From NCBI GenBank assembly GCA_035937155.1, contig DASYVJ010000059.1, positions 1 to 52,661 on the forward strand: a stretch of 52,661 bases of DNA. The letters are read 5' to 3'. The position numbers and the translations under genes are program-made. Shown in pieces: positions 13,459 through 22,368 of this stretch (position 1 is the stretch's first letter; each line of letters starts with the position of its first letter). Source of the stretch: Palsa-870 sp035937155. Lineage in GTDB: Bacteria > Chloroflexota > Dormibacteria > Dormibacterales > Dormibacteraceae. The notes under the pieces were generated by a model. The model was given only the letters and a program-made list of their open reading frames with translations. It ran no database searches and had not been told where the DNA came from.

Positions 13459-15162
13459 ATGCAATCAGGTACCCGCAGCCGGGCGGTCGCGCTCGCGAGC
13501 GCGGGTATGTTTGTCGTCGCCGCCTGTAGCGGCGGTGGCGGAGGCACCAGCACGAACCTGTCGCCGTCCGGCAACCAGATTCTGCGCGCCAACAATCGCG
13601 TCGAGCCGAACAGTTATGACCCGACGCAGCAGACATACGTCGAGGCGGCAGTCGGCCGCAACGTATTCGAATCTCTGCTGAAGCCGAAAGCTGACCTCAG
13701 CGATGTGCAGCCCGCCGCAGCGAAGAGCTACGACGTGTCGTCAGACGGCCTGACGTATACCTTCCACCTGCAAACAAATGCCAAGTGGAGTGACGGCAAG
13801 CCGGTCACGGCCGGTGACTGGGTCTATGGATACCAGCACCTGCTCAACCCGGCGCTGGCCGCCGGTTTCGTCGACCCGTTCTTCGTCGGCACGATCGCCG
13901 GCGCGCAGAACTACGGCAGCGTTGACGTGTCGAGCGCGAGTGCGATCGACAGCTTCCTGTCAGGGCTCGGACTTTCCGCGCCGGAGGCCAACACGTTCGT
14001 GATCAAGCTCCAGAACCCTGCCGCCTACTTCAAGTGGGTGGTGACGCTGTGGGTTGCGGTGCCGATCAGCAAGGACGTCGTTCAGAGTGCGGCGGGCGGG
14101 GCGTTCGCCTCGAACGACACGACCAAGCCTCTGGCTTGGGCCAACAACGCGAACACGATCATCGGCAATGGTCCATTCAAAATCGCGGAGATCGCTTCCA
14201 AGGACCACGTGACCATGGTGCCCAACCCCGGGTACTGGGGTCCCGCACCGAAGCTCCAGCAGATCATCTACTACTTCATCGCCGACGGAAACATCGCCTT
14301 CTCCAAATACCGGACGGGCGCCCTCGACATGATTGCGGTCCCGGCGGCCGATGTGACCGTGGTGCGCAGCGACGCCACCCTGAGCAGACAGGCGCATTTG
14401 TTTCCGCGACTCACGACGTTCTGGATGAGCTTCAACACTAAGAAACCCCCGTTCGACAACGCGAAGGTCCGCATGGCGTTCGCCAAGGCGATCGACCGCG
14501 ACAAGCTCACACAGGACGTTCGTCACGACACCGACAAGCCGATCCAGAGCTTCATTCCCAAGGGTATGGCCGGTTACGACACCACTGACAACGCGCAGAG
14601 TTTTGACCCGGCAGCGGCTAGGAAGCTGCTCTCTGACGCCAGCGTCAGCGCTTCCACGCTGAACACATTCAAGGTGCTCACCCGAGACACGACGGGTAGC
14701 AAGGCCATCAACCAGTTCATCGTCGACCAGTGGAACACCAACCTCGGGCTGAGCATCCAGCTTGACGTCATCGACGGCACGGCCGTCACGAGCCGCATCC
14801 GCAAGGGTATTTTCGACATCTACGGCCCGGACGGCTGGGGCGTCACTTATCCGGACCAGCAGGACTGGTTCGACGTGTTCACGAGCGGGTCTTGCCACAA
14901 CCTCAACTTCGGCTGCCCGACCCTGGCGGGATATGACGATCTGGTTAAGAAAGCCAACACCGAGCTTGACCAGAACCAGCGCAACAAGGATTACCTGACC
15001 GCTCAGAAGATGCTGATCGACCAGGCAGCGGTTGGATTTATCTACCAGGAGTACGAGTTCGTCCTCATCGCGCCGTACGTCAACATCACGCCCAATCCGT
15101 TCGACGATCAGAACATGCCTGGAAACCTGAACTTCCAAACCGCATACATCACAGCTCACTAG
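13459..15162 (+). CDS. ABC transporter substrate-binding lipoprotein, peptide/oligopeptide family (copy 3)
   Basis: Third family 5 solute-binding lipoprotein, 567 residues from ATG 13459, with AGAGG twelve bases upstream. The lipobox FVVAAC puts the lipidated Cys at 23, followed by a SGGGGG linker. Conserved blocks match the second copy: SDGKPVTAGDWVYGYQHL, NPAAYFKWVVTLW, AFAKAIDRDKLTQDV and FIPKGMAGYD. It lies between the intact second ATPase gene and a decayed copy of that gene's 3' end, so it probably arose by a local duplication of an ATPase-end plus binding-protein unit. Two cysteines late in the protein (SCHNLNFGC) are absent from copy 2 and may form a disulfide. Its different pocket may widen the substrates of the single permease complex. 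Confidence 0.92.
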   Translation: MQSGTRSRAVALASAGMFVVAACSGGGGGTSTNLSPSGNQILRANNRVEPNSYDPTQQTYVEAAVGRNVFESLLKPKADLSDVQPAAAKSYDVSSDGLTYTFHLQTNAKWSDGKPVTAGDWVYGYQHLLNPALAAGFVDPFFVGTIAGAQNYGSVDVSSASAIDSFLSGLGLSAPEANTFVIKLQNPAAYFKWVVTLWVAVPISKDVVQSAAGGAFASNDTTKPLAWANNANTIIGNGPFKIAEIASKDHVTMVPNPGYWGPAPKLQQIIYYFIADGNIAFSKYRTGALDMIAVPAADVTVVRSDATLSRQAHLFPRLTTFWMSFNTKKPPFDNAKVRMAFAKAIDRDKLTQDVRHDTDKPIQSFIPKGMAGYDTTDNAQSFDPAAARKLLSDASVSASTLNTFKVLTRDTTGSKAINQFIVDQWNTNLGLSIQLDVIDGTAVTSRIRKGIFDIYGPDGWGVTYPDQQDWFDVFTSGSCHNLNFGCPTLAGYDDLVKKANTELDQNQRNKDYLTAQKMLIDQAAVGFIYQEYEFVLIAPYVNITPNPFDDQNMPGNLNFQTAYITAH

Positions 15163-15195
15163 GAGTCGGTTCGACCACGCGATGTGCGACCGCGC

Positions 15196-15336
15196 GGGCG
15201 CCGGGAATTTGTTCGGAGCAGGAGCCGCCGCTCGAGCCGCCGGGCAGCGGGAATCTGTTCGGAGCAGGAGCCGCCGCACGAGCCGCAAGGGCAGCCGGAC
15301 TAGATGGCCGCCTGCCACTTCGCGGGAGAGGGGTAG
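15196..15336 (+). pseudogene. Decayed 3' end of an ABC ATPase gene (duplication remnant)
   Basis: The bases encode recognisable pieces of the C-terminus of the ATPase ending at 13415: APGICSEQEPPLEP in one frame, then GICSEQEPPHEPQGQ in a second frame, an in-frame stop, and finally AACHFAGEG before TAG at 15334. The intact gene reads APGICSEQEPPLEPHGH and AACHFAGEA. A 38-base stretch is itself repeated in tandem (15203-15240 and 15249-15286, period 46, two mismatches). No ATPase core is left. The rest of the 15163-15444 gap shows no other feature I can support. Confidence 0.8.
15203..15286 (+). repeat. Tandem direct repeat inside the ATPase remnant
   Basis: Two 38-base units at 15203-15240 and 15249-15286 differ at two positions only. 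Each corresponds to the EQEPPLEP-coding part of the upstream ATPase gene, so the doubling happened after, or together with, the duplication that created the remnant. Confidence 0.85.
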
Positions 15337-15444
15337 GCCGGGCGGGCAACCGGGCGGGCCCTCCCTCTGTCTTGGCCGGTCCTCCCCCGCCGGCACTCCT
15401 CGCGCCAACTTAGTGGGCGAAAAATTCGGTGTCAACCCAGCCTA

Positions 15445-16086
15445 TTAAGAGGGCGGGCCGGCGACCTCCAGGATCCGATAGCCCTTCTTCGACTTCAGCC
15501 GCTGGACCGCATAGCCTTCTTCCTTCAGCCAGGTGGCCAGCGAGTCCGCCCCCAGGTTGCGCTGAACCACGAGGTACGCTCGGCCCTCAGGCCGCAATCG
15601 TCGCAGCCACGTGAGCAGGAGCTCGTGCAGGGCGGCTTTGCCGACCCGGACAGGCGGATTCGAGTAGATGGCATCGAACCGGACGTCGTCCGGGACCTGG
15701 TCAGGAGCCGCGGCGGTGACGTTGGGAACGGCAGCTCCGGCCGCGTTCGTCCGGGTCAGCTCGAGGGCCCGCTGGTTGACGTCGACGGCCCACACCCGGG
15801 CACCAGGCGCCTGGCGGGCGAGGGCGATCGCGATCGGCCCATAACCGCTGCCGAGATCCAGGATCTCGCCCCGCGCAGGGGGTGTGGGCGCCTCCCGAAG
15901 CAACACCAGGGTCCCGAGGTCGATGCCCCTGGAGCCGAACACGCCCCGGTCCGCCTGCAGCTCGAGCGCGAGCTCACCAACATGGAGGTGGACCTTGCGC
16001 GGTTTTGACTCCACGGCAGGCGCCGGGTCGAAGTAATGAGACTCCGGCGCAGTCAATTGGGGGCGCCGCTTTTTGGGTATACTCAT
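15445..16086 (-). CDS. Class I SAM-dependent methyltransferase, RsmC/RlmG-like (MTS domain)
   Basis: A 213-residue methyltransferase with the small MTS fold seen in 16S rRNA guanine-N2 methyltransferases and their Gram-positive relatives. The N-terminus SHYFDPAPAVESKPRKV resembles the short family form. SAM-binding motif I is EILDLGSGYGPIAIALA, the acidic end of strand 2 is WAVDVN, and the catalytic NPPVR motif (NPP-hydrophobic type) follows FDAIYS; NPP marks methylation of an exocyclic amine of a base. It is divergent from rpsL with 59 bases between starts. An rRNA substrate is likely but not shown. Confidence 0.85.
   Translation of the reverse strand: MSIPKKRRPQLTAPESHYFDPAPAVESKPRKVHLHVGELALELQADRGVFGSRGIDLGTLVLLREAPTPPARGEILDLGSGYGPIAIALARQAPGARVWAVDVNQRALELTRTNAAGAAVPNVTAAAPDQVPDDVRFDAIYSNPPVRVGKAALHELLLTWLRRLRPEGRAYLVVQRNLGADSLATWLKEEGYAVQRLKSKKGYRILEVAGPPS
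16057..16083 (+). promoter_or_regulatory. Candidate promoter of the str operon (rpsL)
   Basis: TATACT at 16078-16083 fits a -10 box in five of six positions and points toward rpsL; TTGGGG at 16057-16062 is a possible but poor -35 with a short 15-base spacer. It lies within the first codons of the divergent methyltransferase gene and would give a leader of about 55 bases before the rpsL start. Function is inferred from position and sequence. Confidence 0.45.
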
Positions 16087-16145
16087 CGTTTGTCGCCCAA
16101 TCGGCTAATGCCGCGTGGGATTTGAGCCGTCATTCGGAGAAACGT

Positions 16146-16529
16146 TTGCCCACAATCCAGCAACTGGTCCGCACTCCGCGTAGGGCGTCCAGAGCGAAGT
16201 CTAAGGCGCCGGCCCTCAAAGGCTCACCGCAGCGGCGGGGAGTCTGCGTGCGCGTCTATACCCAGACGCCGAAGAAGCCGAACTCGGCCCTCCGCAAGGT
16301 GGCTCGCGTCCGGCTGACCACGGGCATCGAGGTGACTGCTTACATCCCCGGGATCGGACACAACCTTCAGGAGCACTCGGTGGTCCTCATCCGCGGAGGC
16401 AAGGTCAAAGACCTTCCGGGCGTTCGCTACCACATCATCCGCGGCACCCTGGACACAGCAGGCACCAAGAACCGCAAGAAGGCGCGCTCGAAGTACGGCG
16501 CCAAGCGGGAAAAGGCCAAGGCGGCCTAG
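16146..16529 (+). CDS. rpsL: 30S ribosomal protein S12
   Basis: Decoding-centre protein S12, 127 residues from TTG 16146 with GGAGAA (16136-16141) as ribosome-binding site; the protein begins PTIQQLVRTPRR as expected. The longer open frame upstream overlaps the divergent gene and is not needed. The TPKKPNSALRK and GGKVKDLPGVRYH loops carry the lysines of streptomycin-sensitive S12 (Lys43 and Lys88 in E. coli numbering), so no classic resistance change is present. First gene of rpsL-rpsG-fusA-tuf. Confidence 0.98.
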   Translation: MPTIQQLVRTPRRASRAKSKAPALKGSPQRRGVCVRVYTQTPKKPNSALRKVARVRLTTGIEVTAYIPGIGHNLQEHSVVLIRGGKVKDLPGVRYHIIRGTLDTAGTKNRKKARSKYGAKREKAKAA

Positions 16530-17000
16530 ATGCCTCGTCGCAGCCGTCCAGTCAAGCGTGTCATCGCGCCCGACCCCGTCTACCAGTCGGAGGCGATCGC
16601 CAAGTTCGTGAACGTGGTCATGAGCCGAGGCAAGCGTTCGACCGCGGAGAAAGTCGTCTATGACGCGCTCACCCGCGCCAGCAAGCAGGCCAAGAAGGAG
16701 CCGCTCGAGGTGTTCGACCTGGCCCTTCGCAACGCCACTCCGCTGCTCGAGGTCAAGCCTCGGCGAGTTGGTGGCGCGACGTACCAGGTGCCGGTCGAGA
16801 TCCGGCCGGAGCGCCGCCTGGCGCTGGCCCGCCGCTGGATCGTCCGTTTCGCTCGCCAGCGTGGCGGGAAAAGCATGTCTGAGAAGCTCGCGTTCGAGCT
16901 CCTTGACGCCTCCCAGAACACTGGTGGGGCGGTCAAGCGCAAAGAGGAAACCCACCGGATGGCAGAAAGCAACAAGGCTTTCTCCCACTTCCGGTACTAG
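16530..17000 (+). CDS. rpsG: 30S ribosomal protein S7
   Basis: Primary binder of the 16S rRNA head domain, 156 residues, the usual length. Its ATG directly follows the rpsL stop codon with no spacing. Typical segments are PDPVYQSEAIAKFVNVVM near the N-terminus and RRVGGATYQVPVEI in the middle, ending with AESNKAFSHFRY. Second gene of the str operon. Confidence 0.98.
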   Translation: MPRRSRPVKRVIAPDPVYQSEAIAKFVNVVMSRGKRSTAEKVVYDALTRASKQAKKEPLEVFDLALRNATPLLEVKPRRVGGATYQVPVEIRPERRLALARRWIVRFARQRGGKSMSEKLAFELLDASQNTGGAVKRKEETHRMAESNKAFSHFRY

Positions 17001-17008
17001 ATAGAGAG

Positions 17009-19117
17009 ATGAGCGTGGCACTTAAGATGCAGGAGCGTCCGGTCGCGATCGACAAGGTCCGAAACATCGGGATCATGGCGCATATCGACGCGGGCAAAAC
17101 GACGACGACCGAGCGGATCCTTTTCTATGCAGGGCGAATCCACAAGATGGGCGAGGTTCACGAAGGGGCTTCGACCATGGACTGGATGGTCCAGGAGAAG
17201 GAGCGCGGGATCACGATCACCTCGGCGGCCACAACCGCCGTGTGGCGCGACCACGCGATCAACATCATAGACACACCCGGGCACGTGGACTTCACGGTTG
17301 AGGTCGAGCGGAGCCTTCGGGTGCTCGACGGCGCGGTCGCCGTTTTCGACGCAGTGGCCGGCGTCGAACCGCAGTCGGAGACGGTCTGGCGCCAGGCCGA
17401 CCGTTACGGCGTGCCCCGGATCGCCTTCATCAACAAGATGGACCGCATCGGCGCCGACTTCTACGGGTCGCTGAACTCGATCCGTACCCGTCTGGGCGCC
17501 CGGGCCGTACCCATCCAGCTGCCCATCGGCTCGGAGGACTCGTTCACGGGTTACGTCGACCTGGTCACCAAGCAGGCGATCGTCTACACGGACGACCTGG
17601 GGACGACCAACACCGAGTCGCTTGACATCCCGGCCGGGATGGCGGAGCTGATCACACAGCACCGCCACGACCTGATCGAGGCGGTCGCCGATTTCGACGA
17701 CGAGATCATGCATCTGTACCTGGACGAGAAGGAGCCGAGCGAGGCCCAGATCAACGCCGCGCTCCGCAAGGGCACGGTCGCGGGCATCCTGGTGCCAGTC
17801 CTGTGTGGCGCGGCTCTCCGCAACCGCGGCGTGCAGCCGATCCTGGACGCGGTCGTGGACTACCTTCCGTCACCAGCAGACGTTCCGGCCGTGGAGGGCA
17901 CTGACCCGAAGACGGGCGCTCTCATCGTCCGCGAGCACGAGGACAACGAGCCCTTCTCCGCGCTTGCGTTCAAGATTCAGATGGACCCGCAGGGGGTCGG
18001 CAAGCTGACCTTCTTCCGGGTCTACTCGGGCAAGCTGAAGGCCGGTTCCGGGGTGCTCAACGCATCCAACGGTCGCAAGGAGCGCATCGGGCGAATCCTT
18101 CGCATGCACGCGATCCGGCGTGAGGACGTGGACGAGGTGTTCACGGGCGACATCGCTGCCGCGGTCGGACTGAAGTACACGACGACCGGCGACACCCTGG
18201 CGGATGAGGCTCACCCCATCCTGCTGGAGTCGATTGTGTTCCCAGAACCGGTGATCTCGGTTGCGATCGAGCCGAAGACGAAGGCCGACCAGGACAAGCT
18301 CGGCATTGGTCTGCAGCGCCTCACGGAGGAGGACCCGACGTTTAAGGTCCATACCGACGACGAGACGGGCCAGACCATCATCGCCGGCATGGGCGAGCTG
18401 CACCTGGAGATCATCATCGACCGCCTGATGCGCGAGTTCAAGGTGGACGCCAATCAGGGCAAGCCGCAGGTCGCCTACAAGGAAGCGATCAAGAGGCCCG
18501 CGCATGGCGTGGGGCGCTTCATCCGGCAGTCCGGTGGTAAGGGTCAGTTCGGCCACGCCGAGCTGGACGTCCGTCCTGGCGAGCAGGGTAGCGGGTTCAT
18601 CTTCGAGGACAAGGTCACGCAAGGTCGCATCCCCAGGGAGTTCATCCCTTCGGTCGAGAAGGGAATCAGGGAGGCGCTCCAGAGTGGGGTTGTCGCCGGC
18701 TATCCCGTGGTCGATATTGTGGCCGCGCTGGTGGACGGCTCGTTCCACGCGGTCGACTCGAACGACATGGCGTTCCAGGTGGCCGGCTCGATGGCGATCA
18801 AGGATGCCATGCACAAGGCTCAGCCTTACCTGCTCGAGCCGATCATGAAGGTCGATGTTGTCATGCCAGAGGAATATCTCGGTGACGTGATGGGCGACCT
18901 GTCGTCACGTCGCGGGCACATCCTCGGTATGGAAGGACGAGGCACATCGCAAAACGTAAAGGCCAGCGTGCCTCTGGCCGAGATGTTCGGTTACGCTACC
19001 GAGCTTCGGTCGATGACCTCGGGGCGCGCTACGTATTCGATGGAGTTCAGTCATTACGCGGAAATGCCCGGGAACCTGGCGGAGGCTGTGGGCCGCCGTA
19101 CCACGTCGCGGAGTTAG
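17009..19117 (+). CDS. fusA: Elongation factor G
   Basis: Translocation GTPase, 702 residues. The G1 loop AHIDAGKTTTTER lies about residues 24-36; switch II is DTPGHVDF and the NKMD guanine motif follows. Domain order appears complete through domains IV (VDVVMPEEYLGDVMGDL) and V, ending MEFSHYAEMPGNLAEAV. ATG 17009 lies eight bases after the rpsG stop. Third gene of the str operon; only one fusA is in the window. Confidence 0.98.
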   Translation: MSVALKMQERPVAIDKVRNIGIMAHIDAGKTTTTERILFYAGRIHKMGEVHEGASTMDWMVQEKERGITITSAATTAVWRDHAINIIDTPGHVDFTVEVERSLRVLDGAVAVFDAVAGVEPQSETVWRQADRYGVPRIAFINKMDRIGADFYGSLNSIRTRLGARAVPIQLPIGSEDSFTGYVDLVTKQAIVYTDDLGTTNTESLDIPAGMAELITQHRHDLIEAVADFDDEIMHLYLDEKEPSEAQINAALRKGTVAGILVPVLCGAALRNRGVQPILDAVVDYLPSPADVPAVEGTDPKTGALIVREHEDNEPFSALAFKIQMDPQGVGKLTFFRVYSGKLKAGSGVLNASNGRKERIGRILRMHAIRREDVDEVFTGDIAAAVGLKYTTTGDTLADEAHPILLESIVFPEPVISVAIEPKTKADQDKLGIGLQRLTEEDPTFKVHTDDETGQTIIAGMGELHLEIIIDRLMREFKVDANQGKPQVAYKEAIKRPAHGVGRFIRQSGGKGQFGHAELDVRPGEQGSGFIFEDKVTQGRIPREFIPSVEKGIREALQSGVVAGYPVVDIVAALVDGSFHAVDSNDMAFQVAGSMAIKDAMHKAQPYLLEPIMKVDVVMPEEYLGDVMGDLSSRRGHILGMEGRGTSQNVKASVPLAEMFGYATELRSMTSGRATYSMEFSHYAEMPGNLAEAVGRRTTSRS

Positions 19118-19130
19118 CTAGGAGGAAACA

Positions 19131-20318
19131 GTGGCGAAGAAGAAGTTCGAGCGGACAAAGCCGCACCTCAACGTCGGGACGATCGGTCATATCGACCACG
19201 GCAAAACGACGCTGACGGCTGCCATCACAAAGGTCCTTTCTGAGAAGGGGTTGGCCGAGTTCAAGCCCTTCGATCAGATCGACAAGGCACCGGAAGAGAA
19301 GGCTCGTGGAATCACGATCTCGATCACCCATGTGGAGTACGAGACCGAGAAGCGCCACTACGCGCATGTGGACTGCCCTGGGCATCAGGATTACATAAAA
19401 AATATGATCACCGGCGCCGCCCAGATGGACGGCGCGATCCTCGTCGTGGCCGCCAACGATGGCGCCATGCCGCAGACCCGCGAGCACATCATCCTGGCTC
19501 GCCAGGTCAACGTGCCATTCCTCGTCGTCGCGCTCAACAAGTGCGACATGGTCGATGACAAGGAGTTCATCGAGCTGGTCGAGCTCGACCTTCGCGAGCT
19601 CCTGAGCCGGTACGAGTACCCCGGTGACGACATTCCCATCGTCCGCATCTCGGCGCTCAAGGCGCTCGAAGGTGACCCCGAGTGGTCGCCCAAGATCATG
19701 GAGCTCATGAACGCGGTCGACACCTACATCCCCGAGCCGGAGCGTCCGGTCGACAAGCCGTTCCTGATGCCGATCGAGGACGTGTTCACGATCGAAGGTC
19801 GCGGCACTGTGACCACGGGTCGTGTCGAGCGCGGCAAGCTCAAGAGGAACGAGGAAATCGAGATCGTCGGCATCCACCCGAACAGCACGAAGACCGTCGT
19901 CACGGGCATCGAGATGTTCCACAAGGACATGGACGAGTGCCAGGCCGGCGACAACATTGGCGCGCTCCTGCGCGGTGTCAAGCGCGAAGACGTCGTACGT
20001 GGCCAGGTGCTGGCCAAGCCGGGCACGATCAAGCCGCACACGGAGTTCAAGGCCCAGGTGTACGTGCTGACGAAGGAAGAGGGCGGCCGTCACACGCCAT
20101 TCCTCACGGGCTACCGGCCGCAGTTCTACATGCGCACTACCGACGTAACGGGCGAGGTCAAGCTCCCCGACGGCGTCGAGATGGTGATGCCGGGCGACAA
20201 CATCGTCATGGACATCACACTCGGTGAGCCGATCGCCATCGAGCCCGGGCTTCGCTTCGCCATCCGCGAGGGTGGCAAGACCGTCGGCGCCGGCGTGGCG
20301 ACCGAGGTTGTCAAGTAG
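19131..20318 (+). CDS. tuf: Elongation factor Tu
   Basis: Carrier of aminoacyl-tRNA, 395 residues, from GTG 19131 with a perfect AGGAGG (19120-19125) five bases upstream, the strongest ribosome-binding site in the region and fitting a very highly expressed gene. G1 is GHIDHGKTTL, G3 DCPGHQDYIKNM, G4 NKCDMVDD; domain II and III signatures GRGTVTTGRVERG and KPHTEFKAQVYVL are present. Last gene of the str part; S10 operon follows after 33 bases. Confidence 0.98.
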   Translation: MAKKKFERTKPHLNVGTIGHIDHGKTTLTAAITKVLSEKGLAEFKPFDQIDKAPEEKARGITISITHVEYETEKRHYAHVDCPGHQDYIKNMITGAAQMDGAILVVAANDGAMPQTREHIILARQVNVPFLVVALNKCDMVDDKEFIELVELDLRELLSRYEYPGDDIPIVRISALKALEGDPEWSPKIMELMNAVDTYIPEPERPVDKPFLMPIEDVFTIEGRGTVTTGRVERGKLKRNEEIEIVGIHPNSTKTVVTGIEMFHKDMDECQAGDNIGALLRGVKREDVVRGQVLAKPGTIKPHTEFKAQVYVLTKEEGGRHTPFLTGYRPQFYMRTTDVTGEVKLPDGVEMVMPGDNIVMDITLGEPIAIEPGLRFAIREGGKTVGAGVATEVVK

Positions 20319-20351
20319 GCATATAGGTAAGGAAGAGGAAAAGGCTGGCAA

Positions 20352-20657
20352 GTGGCGCAAAAAATTCGGATACGGCTCAAGGCCTACGACCATCGGGTCT
20401 TGGATCAAGCGGCGGACAAGATCGTCGACACCGCCCGCCGTACGAACGCGCGCACTGCCGGCCCGATCCCCCTTCCCACAGAGATTTCGAAAGTGACCGT
20501 CATCCGATCGCCCTTCATCGACAAGGACTCACGTGAACAGTTCGAGATGCGCACTCACAAGCGGATCGTCGACATCCTCGATCCGAACCCGCGCGTCGTG
20601 GATGCGCTCATGCGTCTCAGCCTTCCCGCCGGCGTCAGCATCGAGATAAAGAGTTGA
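20352..20657 (+). CDS. rpsJ: 30S ribosomal protein S10
   Basis: S10, 101 residues from GTG 20352, starting AQKIRIRLKAYDHRVLDQ. It also serves as NusE in antitermination in the studied species. First gene of the S10 cluster here. Its stop overlaps the TTG start of rplC (TTGA at 20654-20657). Confidence 0.98.
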   Translation: MAQKIRIRLKAYDHRVLDQAADKIVDTARRTNARTAGPIPLPTEISKVTVIRSPFIDKDSREQFEMRTHKRIVDILDPNPRVVDALMRLSLPAGVSIEIKS

Positions 20658-21316
20658 AAGGACTGCTCGCGAAGAAGCTGGGCATGACCCAGCTGTTCAA
20701 CGCCGACGGCACGACCACCGCGGTGACCGTGCTCGAAGCCGGCCCGTGCCGCGTGCTCGGCCTGCGCACCGCCGAGAAGGACGGCTACTCCGCCGCCCGA
20801 ATCGCATTTGACGTCGTGGCCGAGCGCAAGCTCAGCAAAGGCGAGCTGGGCGTGTTCAAGAAGGCGAACCTCGAGCCACACCGTCACGTGGTCGAAATTC
20901 GCGGCTACGAAGGCCTCGAGGCCGGTCAGGAGTTGAAGGCCGAAATCTTCGCCGCCGGCGAGATCGTGGACGTCACCGCACACTCGAAAGGCAAGGGTTT
21001 CCAGGGCCTCATCAAGCGACACAAGTTCAGCCGCGGACCCGAGTCGCACGGCTCGATGAACGTCCGCCAACCGGGCGCGATCGGATCGACCGACTCGGCG
21101 CGCGTTTTCAAGGGTCTGAAGATGTCCGGCCAGATGGGCAACGTAAGGACCACGGCCCGCGCCTACAAGGTCGTGCGCGTAGACCCCGAGCGCAACCTCC
21201 TGCTGCTCAAGGGCGGCGTGCCCGGCGGAAAGGGAGCGCTCGTGCTCGTGCGCCAGTCGACTAAGCCAGTGAAGGTCAAGGGCCCAGCCGGCAAGCCGAC
21301 CGGAAGGAAGGTCTGA
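20654..21316 (+). CDS. rplC: 50S ribosomal protein L3
   Basis: L3, 220 residues, from TTG 20654, which overlaps the rpsJ stop; the start gives KGLLAKKLGMTQLF, the universal N-terminus. The central loop KGFQGLIKRHKFSRGPESHGS, which reaches the peptidyl-transferase centre, is intact. Overlaps rplD by TGATG. Confidence 0.97.
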   Translation: MKGLLAKKLGMTQLFNADGTTTAVTVLEAGPCRVLGLRTAEKDGYSAARIAFDVVAERKLSKGELGVFKKANLEPHRHVVEIRGYEGLEAGQELKAEIFAAGEIVDVTAHSKGKGFQGLIKRHKFSRGPESHGSMNVRQPGAIGSTDSARVFKGLKMSGQMGNVRTTARAYKVVRVDPERNLLLLKGGVPGGKGALVLVRQSTKPVKVKGPAGKPTGRKV

Positions 21317-22050
21317 TGCCCGCGGCCAAAACAACCACCAAAACCAAGGCAGCCACCAAGACAAAACCGGCAGCGAAGAAGACTGCCGCCGAGACGGCAA
21401 TCAACGCCCTGCGGGCGCCTTTCTTCGACGCGCTTGGCGAGCGTAACGGCGAGATCGACCTGCCCAAGGCGATATTCGACGAGAAGCCGAACATGCCCGT
21501 CATGCACCAGGCATTCCTACGCCAGATGGCCAACGCGCGGCGGGGCACGGCATCAACCAAAACCCGCGGCGACGTCTCGGGCGGCGGCGCCAAACCCTAC
21601 CGCCAGAAAGGCACCGGGCGCGCGCGACACGGCTCGATCCGCGAACCGTCCATGAAGGGCGGTGGCGTCGTATTCGGACCGCACCCGCGCAGCTACGAGC
21701 AGCGAATGCCGAAGCAGATGCGCCGACTCGCCTTGCGCTCAGCGCTCAGCCAGAAGGCGCTCGACGGTCAGGTGCGCATCATCGAGAGCTTCGTTTTCGA
21801 CGAGCCCAAGACCAAGCAGGCCGTCGAGCTGATGGACGCTATCGGTTTCGACAAGTCGGCGCTCATCGTCCTGCCCGCGCCCAACGGTGTCGTGAGCCGC
21901 TCGTTCGAGAATCTTTCCGGCACCAAGACCATCCTCGCTCGCAACCTCAATATCCGCGACCTCTTCACGCACAACTACCTGCTTCTTTCGAAGGATTGCC
22001 TCGAGCTGCTGGAAGAGAACTTCGGACCACGGGAGCGAAACGCAAAGTGA
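21316..22050 (+). CDS. rplD: 50S ribosomal protein L4
   Basis: L4, 244 residues, longer than the usual 200-210 because of a Lys/Thr/Ala-rich N-terminal tail of about 30 residues (start PAAKTTTKTKAATKTKPAAK). The exit-tunnel loop RQMANARRGTASTKTRGDVS and GRARHGSIREP are conserved. ATG overlaps the rplC stop; its own stop overlaps the GTG of rplW. Confidence 0.97.
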   Translation: MPAAKTTTKTKAATKTKPAAKKTAAETAINALRAPFFDALGERNGEIDLPKAIFDEKPNMPVMHQAFLRQMANARRGTASTKTRGDVSGGGAKPYRQKGTGRARHGSIREPSMKGGGVVFGPHPRSYEQRMPKQMRRLALRSALSQKALDGQVRIIESFVFDEPKTKQAVELMDAIGFDKSALIVLPAPNGVVSRSFENLSGTKTILARNLNIRDLFTHNYLLLSKDCLELLEENFGPRERNAK

Positions 22051-22361
22051 CAACGCGCGCCGCCTCTGAGATCGTGATCGGCCCGGTCATCACCGAGCGC
22101 ACCTACCAGCTCTACACGCAGGGGCGGTATACGTTCCGCGTCTCGCCGCGCGCCTCCAAAACGGAGATCAAGAAGGCGCTCGAAGAGCAGTACGAGGCGC
22201 AGGGCATCAGGGTGCGCGACGTGAACACCGTGACGATGCGCGGCAAGAAGCGCCGCAGCATGCGCAGGCAGGGATCGATCGGCCACACCGCCGACTGGAA
22301 GAAAGCGATCGTGACACTCGGCGCCGGTCAAAAGATCGAAGGCCTGTTCGGGAGCGTCTAA
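22047..22361 (+). CDS. rplW: 50S ribosomal protein L23
   Basis: L23, 104 residues, from GTG 22047 in a GTGA overlap with rplD; the open frame extends 51 bases upstream inside rplD but the overlap start gives the normal length. It carries IGPVITERTYQLYTQGRYTF and sits at the exit tunnel, where signal recognition particle and trigger factor dock. Confidence 0.96.
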   Translation: MTTRAASEIVIGPVITERTYQLYTQGRYTFRVSPRASKTEIKKALEEQYEAQGIRVRDVNTVTMRGKKRRSMRRQGSIGHTADWKKAIVTLGAGQKIEGLFGSV

Positions 22362-22368
22362 GAGAAAA

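Noticed and set aside
16146..16529. Streptomycin-resistance change in S12
   Set aside because: The lysines equivalent to 43 and 88 and their surroundings are of the sensitive type.
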